A stretch of DNA of 64,000 nucleotides, from contig CM060915.1 in the NCBI GenBank assembly GCA_030737875.1, positions 905,890,677 through 905,954,676 of the forward strand, read 5' to 3'. Shown piece by piece: positions 34,069 through 47,910 of this stretch (the stretch's first letter is position 1; every line of letters begins with the position of its first letter). Origin of the DNA: Allium sativum (taxonomy: Eukaryota; Streptophyta; Magnoliopsida; Asparagales; Amaryllidaceae). The notes under the pieces were generated by a model. That model had not been told where the DNA came from and did no database searches. It worked only from the letters and a program-made list of their open reading frames with translations. The translations under genes were made by a program, and so were the position numbers.

Positions 34069-37000
34069 TGTAATGACTCGGGAGGTTCGACGCCCGAATT
34101 CCAACAATAATACATAAACCCGTGATACTTGTCAGAACTCAAGTATCGAAAACATCAGATAGTTAATACGAAGAAATTAGAGGGTGAGATAAGAAAGAAA
34201 GAAATATTAGAATAGAAGAAAAAGAAGAAGAATAATAACACAACGACATCAGAGTCACATATCGCAGCGGGATAAAATATACTATAAAAATAAAACTCTA
34301 TTGAGAGGTTTGAAATAAAAACTTACAATCATCAGAGTATATCAATAAATTAGACAATTATAATAATATGTCCTCATATAAAACACACAGCGGAACACAC
34401 ACTAGATATATTCGTCTGAACACCTCCAGCACGTCTTCTGAAATCCATAGCATCTTAACCTGAACCGAAAAAAAACCCGGTCTACCCGAGCATTACAAAC
34501 GTCGGATCAATTTAGTGAAACAGAGTGAGAAAACTCACTATGTTTATAAACAACATCCAACTTGATTTTAAAGTCAAAACATTTCCTTTCGAAAGAAAAG
34601 GATAATCGTAAGACCGATCCGCACATAAACATGGATGCTTTTTACCTTACGATAACCCAAAACAATTTGAAATCATATCTTATTCTGGTATTATAATAGT
34701 GTCTAAATACAAATAAGTAAAAAAACTAGTGGAACGCTTGCATCTCACGTTCCATATACATAGTATACAATCAAAACCGGGGGCTCTTATTGGAGATTGG
34801 ATTCCGACTATGACAAGGTATGGAACCACCTGCTGATAGGGTATCTCTAGAGGGGAATACACTAGATTCAACAAGAACATCTTGTAAACCAGCCACATAT
34901 GACCGACCACTCATTTTGCTTGAGTGTATCGAATGTATATCACCAACGATTGGGCTAAAACCACCGTTTTTCCGAAAAGGGACAACATCGAAATAGATTA
35001 AAGAAGGAAATAGATTTTCTCTAGATAAGTGATTTTACGTCCAACTTGGGAGCGACCCACTTAACCATGCTGCCTGCTCGATTTTTGTCATTTCCCAGTT
35101 GAAGAGGCTTGAGGTTTAACACTACCTTTAGAACAACATGTCACCATTCACTTTGAATGCCACATCGTCAGATCCGTCAAATCACTAATTGACGTCCACA
35201 AAAATATTCTAAGAATTAAGCTAAGAGAAGAGACTTCTACGCAACCAACAGAGATACGTTTGTAGAAATCAATATACGTGACTCTTAAGAAGTACTCTGT
35301 CAGACATCTATCCATACAAGTCATCCGGGAATAGGATGAACCGAAGGTACCCTCCTATATCCTAGGTACCACCCTAGAGATTAGTAGCGAGTAGTCCTTG
35401 CAAATCCGTAGATTTCAACCATGACAGAACACCAGTATATCTCTGCGTAGACTCAGAGATTTTAAGTGGTTTTTCCATTTATGAAGATTAACGGTCTTTA
35501 ATTTGCTTCGTCTCGATCAGCATCTGATATCTTCCATATTTTCGTATTTGCTAGTCGTAATTGTATTCAAATATAAATTAGATCCCGATCTTTTTGTACC
35601 AACAATCGTATTGGCCATATTTGATAGTCGGTTATTTAACTATCAAACAAACAACCATTCAATCATAAAAATAAAATAATTTACTGGTTTAGTACTCAGC
35701 ACTTGGCTTCTTTAATTAAAAATATTTGTTTACTAAATCCCAGAATCTTTAATAATTCAAATATACCTTTTCACTTCTTACTTTAATATAAGAGTATCCT
35801 CAAAACAATTTTATTTTTATTACTTGACAATATCCAATTAACTATCATTTGCATCACATTATTCATTATCTAAAATTGGTAAACTCGTTTAACTTAATAT
35901 TTCATAAAATAATCATTACGAAAATCACCTTTGTCTCATTACTTGAAAACAATAGCCCACGCTTATCTTTTAGAATAAAACGATTCTAATTCTCATTTCC
36001 TTACTTCGAAAATATCGTTATGCATTCGCACAATCTCGTTTTCATTTCTGTTACTCTAGAAATCTCATTATATATATATATATATTTATATATGTATATA
36101 TGTATTATATATATGTATATATACGTATATATATTTCAACCTTCTATTTCCATTTTCTTTGGAAATATCTTTTTATTTCTAATCCATGTATTTTTGTACT
36201 TCAACCCTCATTAGTTCCTGACCGTAAATTGGTAAGAGAATAATTTTCTAAGTATCAACCCCGAAGATCGAAATCAACATCAGATTAACACTCAGAAAAT
36301 CACTCAACTCCACTAATCTCCAGTTAGGTTCCAATTCTTATCTTAACTCGTTATCAACCCATTATATTTCACTTATAATCCATTCAATGCTTTTCCATTT
36401 TGAAAATCTCATTTCGATTCCTTCCATTTCACTTAATTTCATTATTTAGTCTCGCCCAATTAAATCGACGTTATAACTCCACGTCTCTTTTATAATTCTT
36501 ATTTATAAACTCGGGTTTAATATAAATCCCTTTTATATCTTGATTCTTTTTTACTTAATCCAAATTTTAAGTAAACATTTCATTTAAGATATCGTATTCC
36601 CTTAAATCTCTTTATAACTTTATTCACAATAACTCAGGTTGTAATATAAAACTCGTTCAAAAACACCTTTCACAATTCAACTCGATTCCATTTCAAACTC
36701 TGATTTCTTACTTAAATGAATTTCATTTAAAAGAAATCTCTTAAATTATTATTAATTAATAATTTACTTCTTCACTAACTACTGTAAAAGTAGTTAAATC
36801 CTTAATTAACTAAAATAAATAATAAATTTCTCTTTAAGTCTTATTAAATTGAAACAAATGTTTGTTAAACTATTTCAATAGATTAATTAGAAGTAAACTG
36901 ATATAATTTAATAATCAATCCCAATAAAAGTGGTTGACTTAGTCAACCCAAAACATGCTTATCTCGTTAACCAACTCGAATTAATTTTCTTTAAAAATTA

Positions 37001-37702
37001 ATTAATAATATAATTAATTAAATAATTTCATTTAACTGTCTCTTGGAGACAATTTGTCCCAATCGTTAACCCTTAGGTTAATTCCTACTCAATATCTTAT
37101 AAATCTTATCATCATAAGAATTTACTTTATACATCGTTTCATAATTACTTATAAATTCAATTAATAATAATAAGTATAAATTTCCTTTTTAATAAACTCT
37201 GATTCAAAATCCAACTTCAATTATAAAATAAATTTTATAACATTATTGCAGTCGATTTACCTTACGGTAAACCCATATTTATAAAACGATTGATTTTCAA
37301 GCCATTTGATGCCACTTACTCAACCAATACTGCCCATTGGTTAAAACAAAACAACGTTGAATTACGATTCAACAATCAATAAATAAATAAATCATCTAAT
37401 CAGGTTGGTCCAACATTTCATATAATGGTAATATGAAAATAAACAATAAATTTGAGGAATCCAGTTGGATCCCTGAAACCTGTTTTCCATGCATCCAAAT
37501 ACGTTACCTCAAATAATATTATTCAATTCAATAAATAGATATAATATTCAACATTGAATAAATAACAGTATTCCAAGCATCCATATTTTAATTTAATATG
37601 TTAACTAACAAGGTAAGTTACCTTGTTTGGAAATAATCATTAAAATAACGATTTGATTTCATCTAAATTAAACTAACATTTTTAAATCAACCAATTCATC
37701 CA

Positions 37703-37736
<34 letters not shown>

Positions 37737-39694
37737 CATTCAGCAATCAAACAAAGCACACAAAACAAATCACGACTTATATAAAATATAAGTGGGTAAA
37801 ACCCGAGTGAGTTTTACTCACTTTGGTTTCCATTTTATCGCTACAGCGGTGCAGTTATAGTCAAGTTAAACAGTTGTTTAATCTTACTGTAAATTCCAGT
37901 AATTTGCATCCCTATTCAAAACAATTTCATACCGTTGTGCTTGTTTCCCCAGTTCCGCTGCAAGTTGTTCGTGTCGATTCTAATAACTCAAATAAAAGTA
38001 ATTTACGTTCAAGTAAAACAATTTAGGTTAACTAAATTAAATCCTTATTCAGTATCATAAACGTTAATATTAAGAATTAACTGGTCCATATATTTTACTC
38101 ATGTTCGACGTTAATACCTTTTTAGTTTTTTCGCAAGCCTTCTATTTGTCCAAGCACAATTCACAAATCATGTTCTGCCAAGACTTTAACAGATCCTACT
38201 CCTCTTCGTGATCTTCATGCACATTATTTCCCAGTCCATAGACATATCACTTTTTGACTCGATCTTCCCACTAGGTTGAACTGTTTTAAAGCCAATATGT
38301 TTTCATTGGTTATATCTGCCACGTACAAAATAAATGTGTCCGATTTCATACTGTTTTGCATTCACACCCACGCTGCTTTCTTCCGCTCATTCTTCATCCC
38401 TAATACATATACTCAGGACACACGACATCACCAGAACCACTCTCATTTCCGATCATCTTGACGCCATCCAACATCACCAGGTCACGTGTCCTTCCACCAT
38501 CGACCTACGACCAACATCCCGCCTCGCCTAACCCCTCCATACACCTGCAATTTACCCAAAACCGCCCCCACTTCGAGCTCCTGTTCTGTTCACCATGGTG
38601 AACCATATCAGATCGCCTTCGTTGGATAGGTTCATCTCGTAGAGATAAAGAACTTTGTCATTAATAGTTTTGGGTATAGTTGAATAGATTTGGAGATTTA
38701 AACAAAAGAGAGAGGGTGATTTACTGTCGTTCGTTATACTGAAGGTGGAAGCGCAAATTTAGTTGACTGTGCATAACTAGTTTGACCGATTTTTAAGGTT
38801 TTTGGGTTAGTGGTATTTATACAGAGAGGAAATTAATATAATATTAATAAATGAAACTTAGCCGCGAAGTATCATTTGAAAGCCACTACATACGATCTTC
38901 AATCGAGATGAAACTTGTAATCCTAGTATAGAAAAATATTCTGGATACGATGGGACTGGTTTCGTTGAATTCCGATATCGTTTGTAAAAATCGCTTTATA
39001 ATCTACATGTAAAAAATCGCACATTTAAATTTCCTATGATCACGTAATAAATCAAAATAACGTGAAACTTGAAACACTACAACACCTAACCATTACGGAT
39101 TCATTAAAATTAGTTTTGCTGAAAACAGAGTTCGTTTGCATTCGGTTATTCTATTTTACGTGTAAAACAATGCTATTTTGGACACCAAAATAATTGATCT
39201 CCAAAAATAACTAACAATATATCTATCTTGACTCTAAACATCAATACGAATTCAATTCGTAGCTTATTTCGATCGTTATCTCCAGTTATCAATAAATTCA
39301 TTTCAAATCGAATTAAATATGTTAAATTAATCTCTATAACTTATAATTAATTCTATAGCGACTATTTGAAAATTTGAACTAGACATATATAACAATATAT
39401 AACATGAAATCACCATTTTCCTCTTTCACTAGAAAATTATAATCAAATCGATCCGAACAATTCTTGTTTCACAGAATTCCGACTTATATCGGATCCAGTA
39501 TATTCAATTGAAGTTCAAATCGTAAATTACGAACTAGCACGACGTTACAAGCTCGATTTATAATTATATATAAATTAAACGTTCAAACTTCGTTTTATAA
39601 ATGAATTATAAATAATAAATCCATATATAAATTCCAAATCAATATTTAATAAATTAAATTAAATACCTGACTACGGAAAGTACGGGATGTTACA
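34069..39694 (-). repeat. 5' LTR of element B (complete, 5626 bp)
   Basis: In element sense it starts TGTAACATCCCG (39694) and ends CATTACA (34069), next to the primer site. TATAAATACC is at 38821-38812. TA runs occur at 36068-36130 and 37707-37735. No protein-like frame. A 5.6-kb LTR is among the longest sizes known for plant elements. Confidence 0.87.
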
Positions 39695-40480
39695 CGTGGC
39701 GAGGGGAGAGGAAGCCGAGGCAAAAGGGGAACGAGGTGGAGCTTTTTTGTCCAGATTTTCTTGGGTGGAGGAGGCCATTGACGGTGGCCAAGGGGTGGAG
39801 GGCTGGTTGGTATTAGGTGGAAGAAACCATGGATGAAAACATGGAGAGGAGGGAGCTTTGAAATGGAGTGAAGAATGGTGCAAAATGAAGAGATGTAAGC
39901 CCCTTTATATAGCTTCATGAGAGAGGTATACTGGTAATTATTTAGGTGGAAACATGTCCCTTCTAAGTTGCCCATGCATGACGCCATCCATACAAACCAC
40001 CTTTCATACCATGGTTTAAGGGAGAAAACAAGGGTGCTAGGTAAATGATTTTATGTTGCAACACCTTTGAAACATCCTAGAAGTTTTCTAGTCAGTAACA
40101 CTTATATATGTAACTATTTTTTCACTTCTAGGTTATATTGTTGGTTTAAAAATTAATGATGTATGTCATTAAATCTAAACAATATTAACAACGTATTAAT
40201 GTTTCAAAAATATTTGTTTAAATTATATTATCTATACTTAATATATATTTATTTGACAAAAACATATGTTGACAAAATAGCCTTTAAAACTTAATAAATC
40301 CTTATTAAAATCGTATCATTATATTTTGACAAAATTAAACATCTATATTACTATATGAACATATTTATAATTAATTTCAAATTCATATATAAACCCTATT
40401 AAATCCATTTTATATCCACAAAATTCAAGTTATATACCCAATAATTATTTTAAATTGGTAAAGAATTCTGGATTGTCACA
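39695..40480 (-). repeat. LTR fragment F (older element hosting B)
   Basis: In minus sense it begins TGTGACAATCC at 40480 and runs to the B junction at 39695. A TATATAAAGGGG box at about 39910-39901 is followed by a C-rich leader. The 113-codon minus frame 39987-39646 starts here but runs across the junction into B, so it is not a real gene. The other part of F would lie beyond B, outside the window. Confidence 0.55.
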
Positions 40481-41170
40481 AGTATGATGTTAAATACCCA
40501 TTTTGAAGTGAAAAACTCAAATTAACTACATAATACTATCCAAATAGAGGATGAGGGAAATTTAAGTTTTCATCATGTACAATTGAATTATAGATTCTGC
40601 TATCGTGGGCAATATCAGTTACAACATAGGTAAACAGTAAATCAAACGAGCATACTGCTAAGTTATTCTTTGTAGGATAATATTTTTGTCTTATATACAG
40701 AAAACTTGATTTTGAGGTAAGGGTTTCATTATGCGTATGTTGTCTATCATACTAATATAGTTTCTAAAATATGAATAGTATTGACTCGAAGTTCTAATTT
40801 TATCGGGAATAGTACTGATTTCAGGGTCTTTCGTTGTAACCGGACCATAATTTTGCTTCTTACCTCATTACAAGAGAAAACAAAGCCTTTTTCGTTTTCA
40901 AGATTCTTGACGACCATTCAATGTCATTCACTTATATTAGACTAGTAAATTCTGACCTATGAATCCAATTGATATTATTATTTATTCTACGTAAATATGC
41001 TTTATCAACAGTCATATCTTGTAAATCTTTATTGTCAAAATCTGTTTTTGAGTCAATTATTATTCATTTAGATAGAAATATATGAATATAATGGACGTAG
41101 CGGTGATCAAAAGTGAGGAAAAATGTGAACAATGATGAAGAGGTGATAGAGAATTGGGTGTTATATAAGA
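40481..41170 (-). pseudogene. PIF/Harbinger transposase relic, copy 1 (truncated by F)
   Basis: About 690 bp aligning with the second relic at 55030-56375 (both flanks of the hAT insert there), for example around 40496-40560 with 55052-55120 and 40981-41150 with 56195-56360. On the minus strand it corresponds to the HARBI1-type nuclease region, in which DGTHV-like residues mark the first catalytic Asp in this family. It carries numerous stops and indels. The left edge coincides with the LTR end of F at 40480, suggesting F inserted into it. Confidence 0.6.
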
Positions 41171-41824
41171 GAAATTATGGAAAGGCTACATTTATTAACA
41201 CCCCAATATTTTATCTTCCTATCCCAGTAACTTAAAAAAAAATCTTCCCTCATGATTTACTCTTCTCACTCCATTTATACCCAAACTAACCATGTCTGTT
41301 CATTAGTAAAAAAATGTTGTTATCCATCCTTTTCACGCTCAAACTCAACGTGGATAATATTTTGCCAATGTCCACCCAAGCTATATTGATTTCTCTACTA
41401 ACCTTGCTCTCTGCTTTTGTTTAATCCCTGATAATTACGTTGTTTAAATTGTTTCAATGCCCGGTTAAAGCATGGTATTTTCAATTTCAACGTCCCATAA
41501 TTGTGTTGGTTAACATATTTCTATGTGCGTATCTGGCGTGGTCATATTCATTTTCACGTGCAAGTCTGACATTATCCTATATTGAAAAATTATTAAAGAG
41601 TATAATTGGTATTGAAATTTTAAAATTCTAACTGGGGTATGAAGAACAATTACTAGGGTGGAAATAGACAGAGCCATTGTATATAAAAAGAATAATCCAT
41701 TGACGTACAAACCAATCTGCTTTATCTCTTTTCACAGATGGATAATGGGTGTAATAAATTTGTTGGGCTTGTTTGGCTAGTACAAAAAGGTCGTACTTTG
41801 GATAATGTGAGGTATGTTTTATTT
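41171..41824. other. AT-rich stretch, nothing recognised
   Basis: No convincing frame, repeat or terminal structure. It may be the 3' non-coding part of the CACTA relic to its right, but no CACTA terminus was found here. Confidence 0.4.
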
Positions 41825-44800
41825 CTATAAGATTACAATTTGGATGTACATTAATACCAGAACCTTGAACATTCCTGAACCAATTGTATCTAAAGAAGAA
41901 AAAAAATCCTCCGTGAGTCTTGTAAAATATGTCAATTGCAAAACCTGGGTTAACACGCCATGAAAATCATTTATATAATCATTATTGTCATCACTGCCTT
42001 TAACAAATACATCAATATTGTCTGTTAATTTTTCAGCACCGCATTCTTTGGTGTTGAATTTATATCCATTAAAGAAAAATATTGGATATGTTTTATCTTT
42101 TCTTTTTGGTCCCAACGCCAAATATTTCAGTCCTCCACAAACCACATGATTCATGAGATCACAAACGTAGTTTGAAAAACAAGTAGCGAAATCTTTGCTT
42201 AAATTGTCGTTTGGATTTTTTGATTCGTAAACACTTCAAACACAAATATAATATATTGTAGTATTATTAATTTATACGTGTAGTATTATATTTATTAAAA
42301 CTTGTAATGTGATAATTACCTAACAAACGGTGAAACTTTAAAAAAAATTAAGAATATATGTGTGTGCTACATGGTAATCTCTGTCATCTAACCATACTTC
42401 CACATGTTTTCTAGTATGTCGGCCATGTTTTTTAGACATAGTTAACAATGCTTCAGAAGAAGAATCTTGTGCAACGGCCACAACATTACGCGTAATACTT
42501 TCAAATAATAAGTTCACATGATCATTGAAATCATAAGTGAATAAAACTAGGCTTCTTCTTCGGTGCATGATTTGCAAATCGAACCTTCAACTCGAGCTTT
42601 TTATCTCAGTTTTTTCTTTAATTGATTTAAATACCTATTGAAAAATATTTCAGTTCAATATTAAATTTTATTTATAATTAAATTAACATATCTATACTTA
42701 GTTTTAGTAACATACCTCTTGAATGGATACATCCATCCATATTGCACAGGACCTCAAAGACGTGCTTCATATCGAAGATGAATAGGTAAATGCTCCATTA
42801 CATTGAAGAAATTTGAAGGAAATATTTTCTCTAAATTGCAGAGCAGTATATTGATTTCTTCCTCTAGTTTACATAGACGGTCAACTTTCAACGTAGTTGA
42901 ACAGAGCTCCTTATAAAATAAACTAAGTTCCGCTATTACCTTCCAAACTTTACGGGAAAGAGTTCTTTGAAAGCGATAGGTAATAAATTTTCCATCATCA
43001 CATGACAGTCATGGATTTTAATTCCACTCAGTCCTCCCTTTCCATAGTCGACACATCTACGAAGATTAGAGGGAAGTCCATCAAGAAATCATAATCCTTC
43101 AACCGATTTAACAGTAGTTTAACTTGGTTGTTGTCTAGTTTATAGCATGATCTGGGGGTTTTAACTGTCATTTGGCTTAGTATAAAGCTTAGGACAATTG
43201 AATATTTCTTTTATATAACGTCTTAATTTCAGATCGTCCTTAGTCTTGTCCTTAACATTCAAAACTGTATTAAATACATTATCAAATACATTTTTCTCAT
43301 TATGCATCACATCGATGTTATGATCGATTAAGGGATTTTTCCGATAAGGCAACTCCCAGAATATAATCTATTTGCACCAATTATGAACCATCGATTTACC
43401 TTGGATTTTAGTTTGTTGTCTGGTTTCATGTTTCTTTAGATAATATTTTACAAGTTCATATATACCCTTACTTGACCAAACTGTTGGTGCTCTTAGAGTT
43501 TCATTTTTACTAGATATGAAGTTAAAGAAGTGAACAAAGGTTGACTTGCCATTGGTCTAATATTGGAGAGTTCCCTAGTTCTTACTGAACTTCGAGTGGA
43601 ATGTTTGACTCAGTTGTCATGTTGATACTGGGAATCCAACCATTTCTTTGCAGTAGATCTTTCTTCCATCAAGTGAAGACTTCCTCTTCTATACCTTCTT
43701 TATTATCAATCCCAAATGCTTCCCGTGCAACTAGTCGAACCCGGTCTCTTCGAATTTTGAACATGGAAATTGATAGCAACTATGCTTCGTCTCTTCTAAA
43801 AGAATGATTAATATGGAGAAAACATCGATGACAATCAAACCATGAAATTTCCTTTCATGCAGTAAAGAAAATGCTTGTGTTTCTTCCATGAAATAAGGAC
43901 AAGCTAAAACACCAGTCGTACTCTAACCCGAAAGCACTGCAAATGTAAGAAGATCGTTAATAGTCCATAACAAAAAAGCGAACATCCGAAAAAATTTCTT
44001 TTTGGATGCATAGTATGTTTCATCTCCTTATTACTATAATGTTTTCAACTCGTCGATTAATGGTTGTAAGTAAACATTGATGCCCTATGTCAGATCACCA
44101 GGACCAGGGATGACAATTATGAGAAACATATATGAAGTTTTCATAAACATCCACGAGGGTAGATATAAGGTATTATATGAGAAGATGAATATGTAGAACC
44201 AACTGAGAAAACGGTGAGAATCCATCCATATATAAACCTAGTATAACATTGCGGCTCCTCACTGCGAAAATGGGATATTTCTTATCAAAATACTTCCATG
44301 CTTCACCATCGGATTGGTGTGTTAACATACCTTCTTCCGGTGTTCTCACACTATGTCATCTCATATGATGCACTATTATCGATGATGCATATAACCTTGA
44401 AGTCTAGGAGTGAAAAGTAAATAATGCATATGCTTTTATGGAACTTCTTTTTTCTTGGCTTGTATCTTTCTTGATTACATATTTTTATGATTCTTAAGAT
44501 TGATGTCTTCTTTTCACAACAACATGCAATCATTTAAACATGTATCTATTTTTTGATACGGCAAAACAAAGAATGACATAAGTTTTTTCACTTCAAAATA
44601 TTTTTCGCACATTAAATTATCGGATGATATATGGCGTTTAGCTGCTTGACCAACAGCTGTAAATCCGTCTTTCGTATGGTTGTATTTTAATCTCATTGCA
44701 ATGTACTCTGCAGTTACTGATAATTGAGTGTCGCTTGTACATCCATTCCAAAGAGGTTTCTTAGCAACATCCAATAAATCATATATTTTTTCGCTCCAAC

Positions 44801-45168
44801 ATTTAGTTTTCCTTCCACGTTAATATCATTATTTTCATTTTCAATGGTAGAGAACATTGACCGTGTTGCATTTTTGACCATATGTTCTATGAGATCCATC
44901 GTATTAACTTCATCACCAACGACCTCCACTGACTATTCTTGATTAGGAAGTATATCTCTCCATGATGATCCCACACCAAATAATTAGATACAAAATTGTA
45001 TTGGTGCAAATGAACCCTAACCATATCTGATATTAAATGGTTCAGTAATTTGCACCTACTACATGGACAACGAATTTCTACATCGTTTGCAATATTACTT
45101 AAAGCAAATTTGATGAACACATGTACCCCATTAAGAAAATGTTCACTTATTTCCCTCCTTTGATACAT
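41825..45168 (-). pseudogene. CACTA (En/Spm) transposase relic, tnp2 type
   Basis: Minus-strand fragments appear in the order of a tnp2-type CACTA transposase. An N-terminal transposase-associated domain (45168-44887, with CPCSRCK) comes first. Then come tnp2 segments at 44774-44514 (PLWNGCTSDTQLS, LPYQKIDTCLNDCMLL), around 44500-44180 (PRLQGYMHH, GLYMDGFSPF) and 43352-43161 (LIDHNIDVMHNEKNVF). DUF4218-like sequence follows around 43040-42700 (SGIKIHDCHV, FFNVMEHLPIHL), and DUF4216-like sequence at 42154-41825 (LKYLALGPKR, FNTKECGAEK). Many stops and frameshifts separate them, so it is an old, dead copy. Residue matches are from family memory; a profile search would confirm them. Confidence 0.85.
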
Positions 45169-45405
45169 TCAACTCCGATCAATAAAATAATTGATCATTT
45201 TTCCTATTTTAAAACCTATGATGCAAAGTAAAAAAATCATTAATTGTTTATTTTATATTTTTTTTTGCTTTTATTGTTATATTTTATTGCTTTAGTAAAT
45301 ATATACTAAATTATATAAGATATTTGAAAACTTTATTTTAAATAAACAATTAATGGTTAATTAACATTTTTGTGTCTTTTGTGATGGTCGGTCATCCTAC
45401 ATCCC

Positions 45406-45609
45406 ATTACAAACACAATAGTAATTACATTCCGTAAATCATATCATTTTAAATGATTTTCTAAAATTTTGGTAGTACTTCCTTCATGTTCCTTGTATCG
45501 TACACAAATGCGTGTACACAAGGAACGAAAAGGAAATGTCGTCAAAATTTTGTAGACCAATTAAAATGATATGATTTATGAAATGTAATTACTTAATAAT
45601 GTTTGTAAC
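45406..45609. repeat. Long imperfect foldback (MITE-like hairpin)
   Basis: Two arms of about 90 bp, roughly 80 percent complementary, meet around 45500. GTAATTACAT at 45421 pairs with ATGTAATTAC ending at 45592, and ATCATATCATTTTAA pairs with TTAAAATGATATGAT; outer arms TTACAAAC/GTTTGTAA extend it. A small foldback transposon is the simplest reading; a small-RNA precursor cannot be excluded. Confidence 0.7.
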
Positions 45610-45703
45610 TTGTCCAATACATCAATAAATCTGACAAATGTTGTATTAGATGAATATGGATGTCCGTTTTACAATAAAAACGAATACTTATATAATGATC
45701 ATA

Positions 45704-46151
45704 CTGTGTAGTTAAAACGCTTAGCGGTTCTACAACGGTCGAGAAGCAAAAGACTGTAGAGGGGATAAAGCGGGGATATAGCGGATGTGTAAAAAGGTTC
45801 ATTAGATATAAAGCCAGATATTTAAAATTAATAAACTACCATTCTCACATCATTTTTGTAGAAGAAATGAAGAGTAATTAATATTATATAACAAAATAAA
45901 AGCATATCATGTTGTTGCACATTAGATTTGATGATTATTATAGATTTTTACTTTATATGGTGCACTTTTGTCTTAAATTAGATCTTTACACCAACTTTTT
46001 TTAGTTTATTTGAGAAGAGAACATGTCAATCATCCTTTGTATATTAATATTGCTAAAGCGGGTGCTAAATAACGTTGATTTAGCGGGTGTAGTAGTGCTA
46101 TTAGCTATAGCAGGGATTTTGCAGGGCTTTAGTGGGGATTTAACTGTATAG
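45704..46151. mobile_element. Candidate hAT-type MITE
   Basis: 448 bp flanked by TGATCATA and CGATCATA (7 of 8 matching, hAT-sized duplication). Ends CTGTGTAGTTAAAAC and GATTTAACTGTATAG are imperfect inverted repeats (11 of 15). Subterminal AGCGGG/AGCGGT motifs cluster at both ends. No coding capacity. Confidence 0.5.
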
Positions 46152-46978
46152 CGATCATATACAACACATGTAAAATGAGGCCAAATAATATTTAAAGGGA
46201 GTTAATATTTGTTAATATTAAATTTAAATATATATTTTATTTATATTTAACTATTTTATTACATATGTACTAAATTATATATTTTTACTATTTCGCAAAA
46301 TATATAACTCGTTTTTGCTTATATACTAAATTAAATACATAATTTATTTATATATATAACTTAATTATATTATTTAAGGAATACTAATTACGATGATCCC
46401 TAACAAAACCGTTTGAAATCATCCAAAATTTATTTACCAAATCAATTTGCATGTTCACATAAATATGTAACTAGTGTTCGCAAAAATTGTCTAAAACTAC
46501 GATCAATCCTAACATAATATATACTTCGTGTTTGCATAAATTATACTATTTGTAAAACTTATTATACACATACGTTCAACACAAACAAAATTATCCTAAA
46601 CATACACAAAAAGCTAAATTAGAAAACCTTGTTATTAGTAGCAATTTGAATATTTTGATGATAATAATAGCAATTAGCATGCAATATAATGTAATAAACA
46701 TACACTAGCTATTAGGAATTAAACATAACGCAAAATTAAATCTGAATTCGGAAAAAAAAACCTTAATAATTAGAGTTTAGATTTTAAAAAAAACTGATTT
46801 TGCAAGGATTGGAGGGTATAGAGGGATTGCGGCTGCAAGTTGATGGCACCGTAGGTAGTTTGGAAGGTGGTTGGAGTGGTGGCAGTGATTGGGAAAGAAG
46901 AGGTATTGTTTTTTTTTTCAATTTTTGTTGAGGGAGAAGGAGTGAGCAGCAGGTTGTGGGTTTATGGTATTGTATACA

Positions 46979-47140
46979 GGATTTCCAACGGCCACAAACG
47001 GTCATTGTTCTAACAGATTCCGACGGCAAGTTTAAAATAACAATTTTACCATGAAATCAATGAGCCGTAGCTTGCTGTTGGAAAAGCCGTCGGCGTCCGT
47101 TGGAATCTTCCGTTAGTAATATACTGTAGTTGATCTAGTG
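46979..47140 (-). repeat. Candidate terminus and subterminal repeats of the CACTA relic
   Basis: Ends in GATCTAGTG, i.e. CACTAGATC inwards, preceded by TTCCAACGGCC, TTCCGACGGC, GCCGTCGGC and CCGTTGGAAT, resembling CACTA subterminal repeats. It lies upstream of the tnp2 N-terminus, as expected for its 5' end. No partner terminus was found. Confidence 0.45.
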
Positions 47141-47441
47141 GTGAGTGGAGTATGTTAATTTGTGATTTTTGAATTAACTGAGTTATAGTTAATTCATTAT
47201 TTGTTTGGTTATGCAATATGTGTTTAATTAAAATAAAATAACAGTATCGAAACACATGCATATAATTACAATACTAATAAATATAGATGTTGACGTCAAA
47301 AGTTGGTCTGGTGACGGTCAACCCCCAAAGTATGTAATCCACACACAATTATAATCATAGAGTGCAAGAAAAAAGAGTAAATAAAAGGAACACACACTAC
47401 ACCATAATAGCCAATTTGGCACACAACGCTGCAGAGATAAA

Positions 47442-47460
47442 ATACGGGTTATAGCCGTAT
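47442..47460. repeat. Left subterminal repeat of the CACTA element
   Basis: ATACGG...CCGTAT inverted motif around GTTATAG, matching units at 49708-49880. In this superfamily such motifs bind the transposase partner protein. Confidence 0.6.
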
Positions 47461-47763
47461 CATATTTGATAGTGCTTAGATTTGTATCAAACTACATTTT
47501 GCGATCCGCACCACCCTAAGCACCCTAAATCTAACCGTCCATCAAGGACGCTCCGGATCAGTTAATTTGACACGGCCTTTGGCCAAATCTAATGCGTATC
47601 ATATTGTGCACCCCTTTAGGCACTCTGAACACAAATTTTGGCCGCTCCCTTTTCTTTTTATTTTACTTTAATGGTGAACGAAAACCCAAATTAGGTTTTT
47701 CGGTCACCAAATCGTGCCTCCGCCTTCTTCTACAATCTCCTCCTCCGGCATAGATGAACAACA

Positions 47764-47910
47764 TTCTCCATCTTTGCACTAGTTAGATGATGATTAGGGT
47801 CCCCTGATTACGGTCTCCAGCTTTGCACTAGTAAGATGATGATTAGGGTTTCCGAAGATGATAATTCGATTTGTGTGTCTCGAGCTTTGCACTAGTTAGA
47901 TCATTGACAT
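47764..47910 (+). repeat. Three-copy degenerate repeat in the CACTA interior
   Basis: The motif CTTTGCACTAGTTAGATGAT recurs with variations at about 47774, 47821 and 47886. Confidence 0.65.

Larger units (their letters stand above)
10697..39694 (-). mobile_element. LTR element B, outer non-autonomous element
   Basis: Minus-strand element hosting A, E and D. In its own orientation: 5' LTR 39694-34069, primer site 34067-34055, internal 34068-33931 joined to 22412-21227 (about 1.3 kb in total), polypurine tract near 21240-21227, and 3' LTR 21226 leftwards, interrupted by E and then by A. The last roughly 460 bp of the 3' LTR lie beyond the window start. The two LTRs differ by roughly 10 percent in a sampled 230-bp stretch, making B clearly older than its inserts. 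No protein-coding similarity is seen. The right flank CGTGG (39695-39699) would be one TSD copy. Confidence 0.85.

Noticed and set aside
39646..39987. 113-codon minus-strand open frame
   Set aside because: Crosses the junction between LTR fragment F and the end of element B's LTR at 39694/39695, so it cannot be an ancestral gene.
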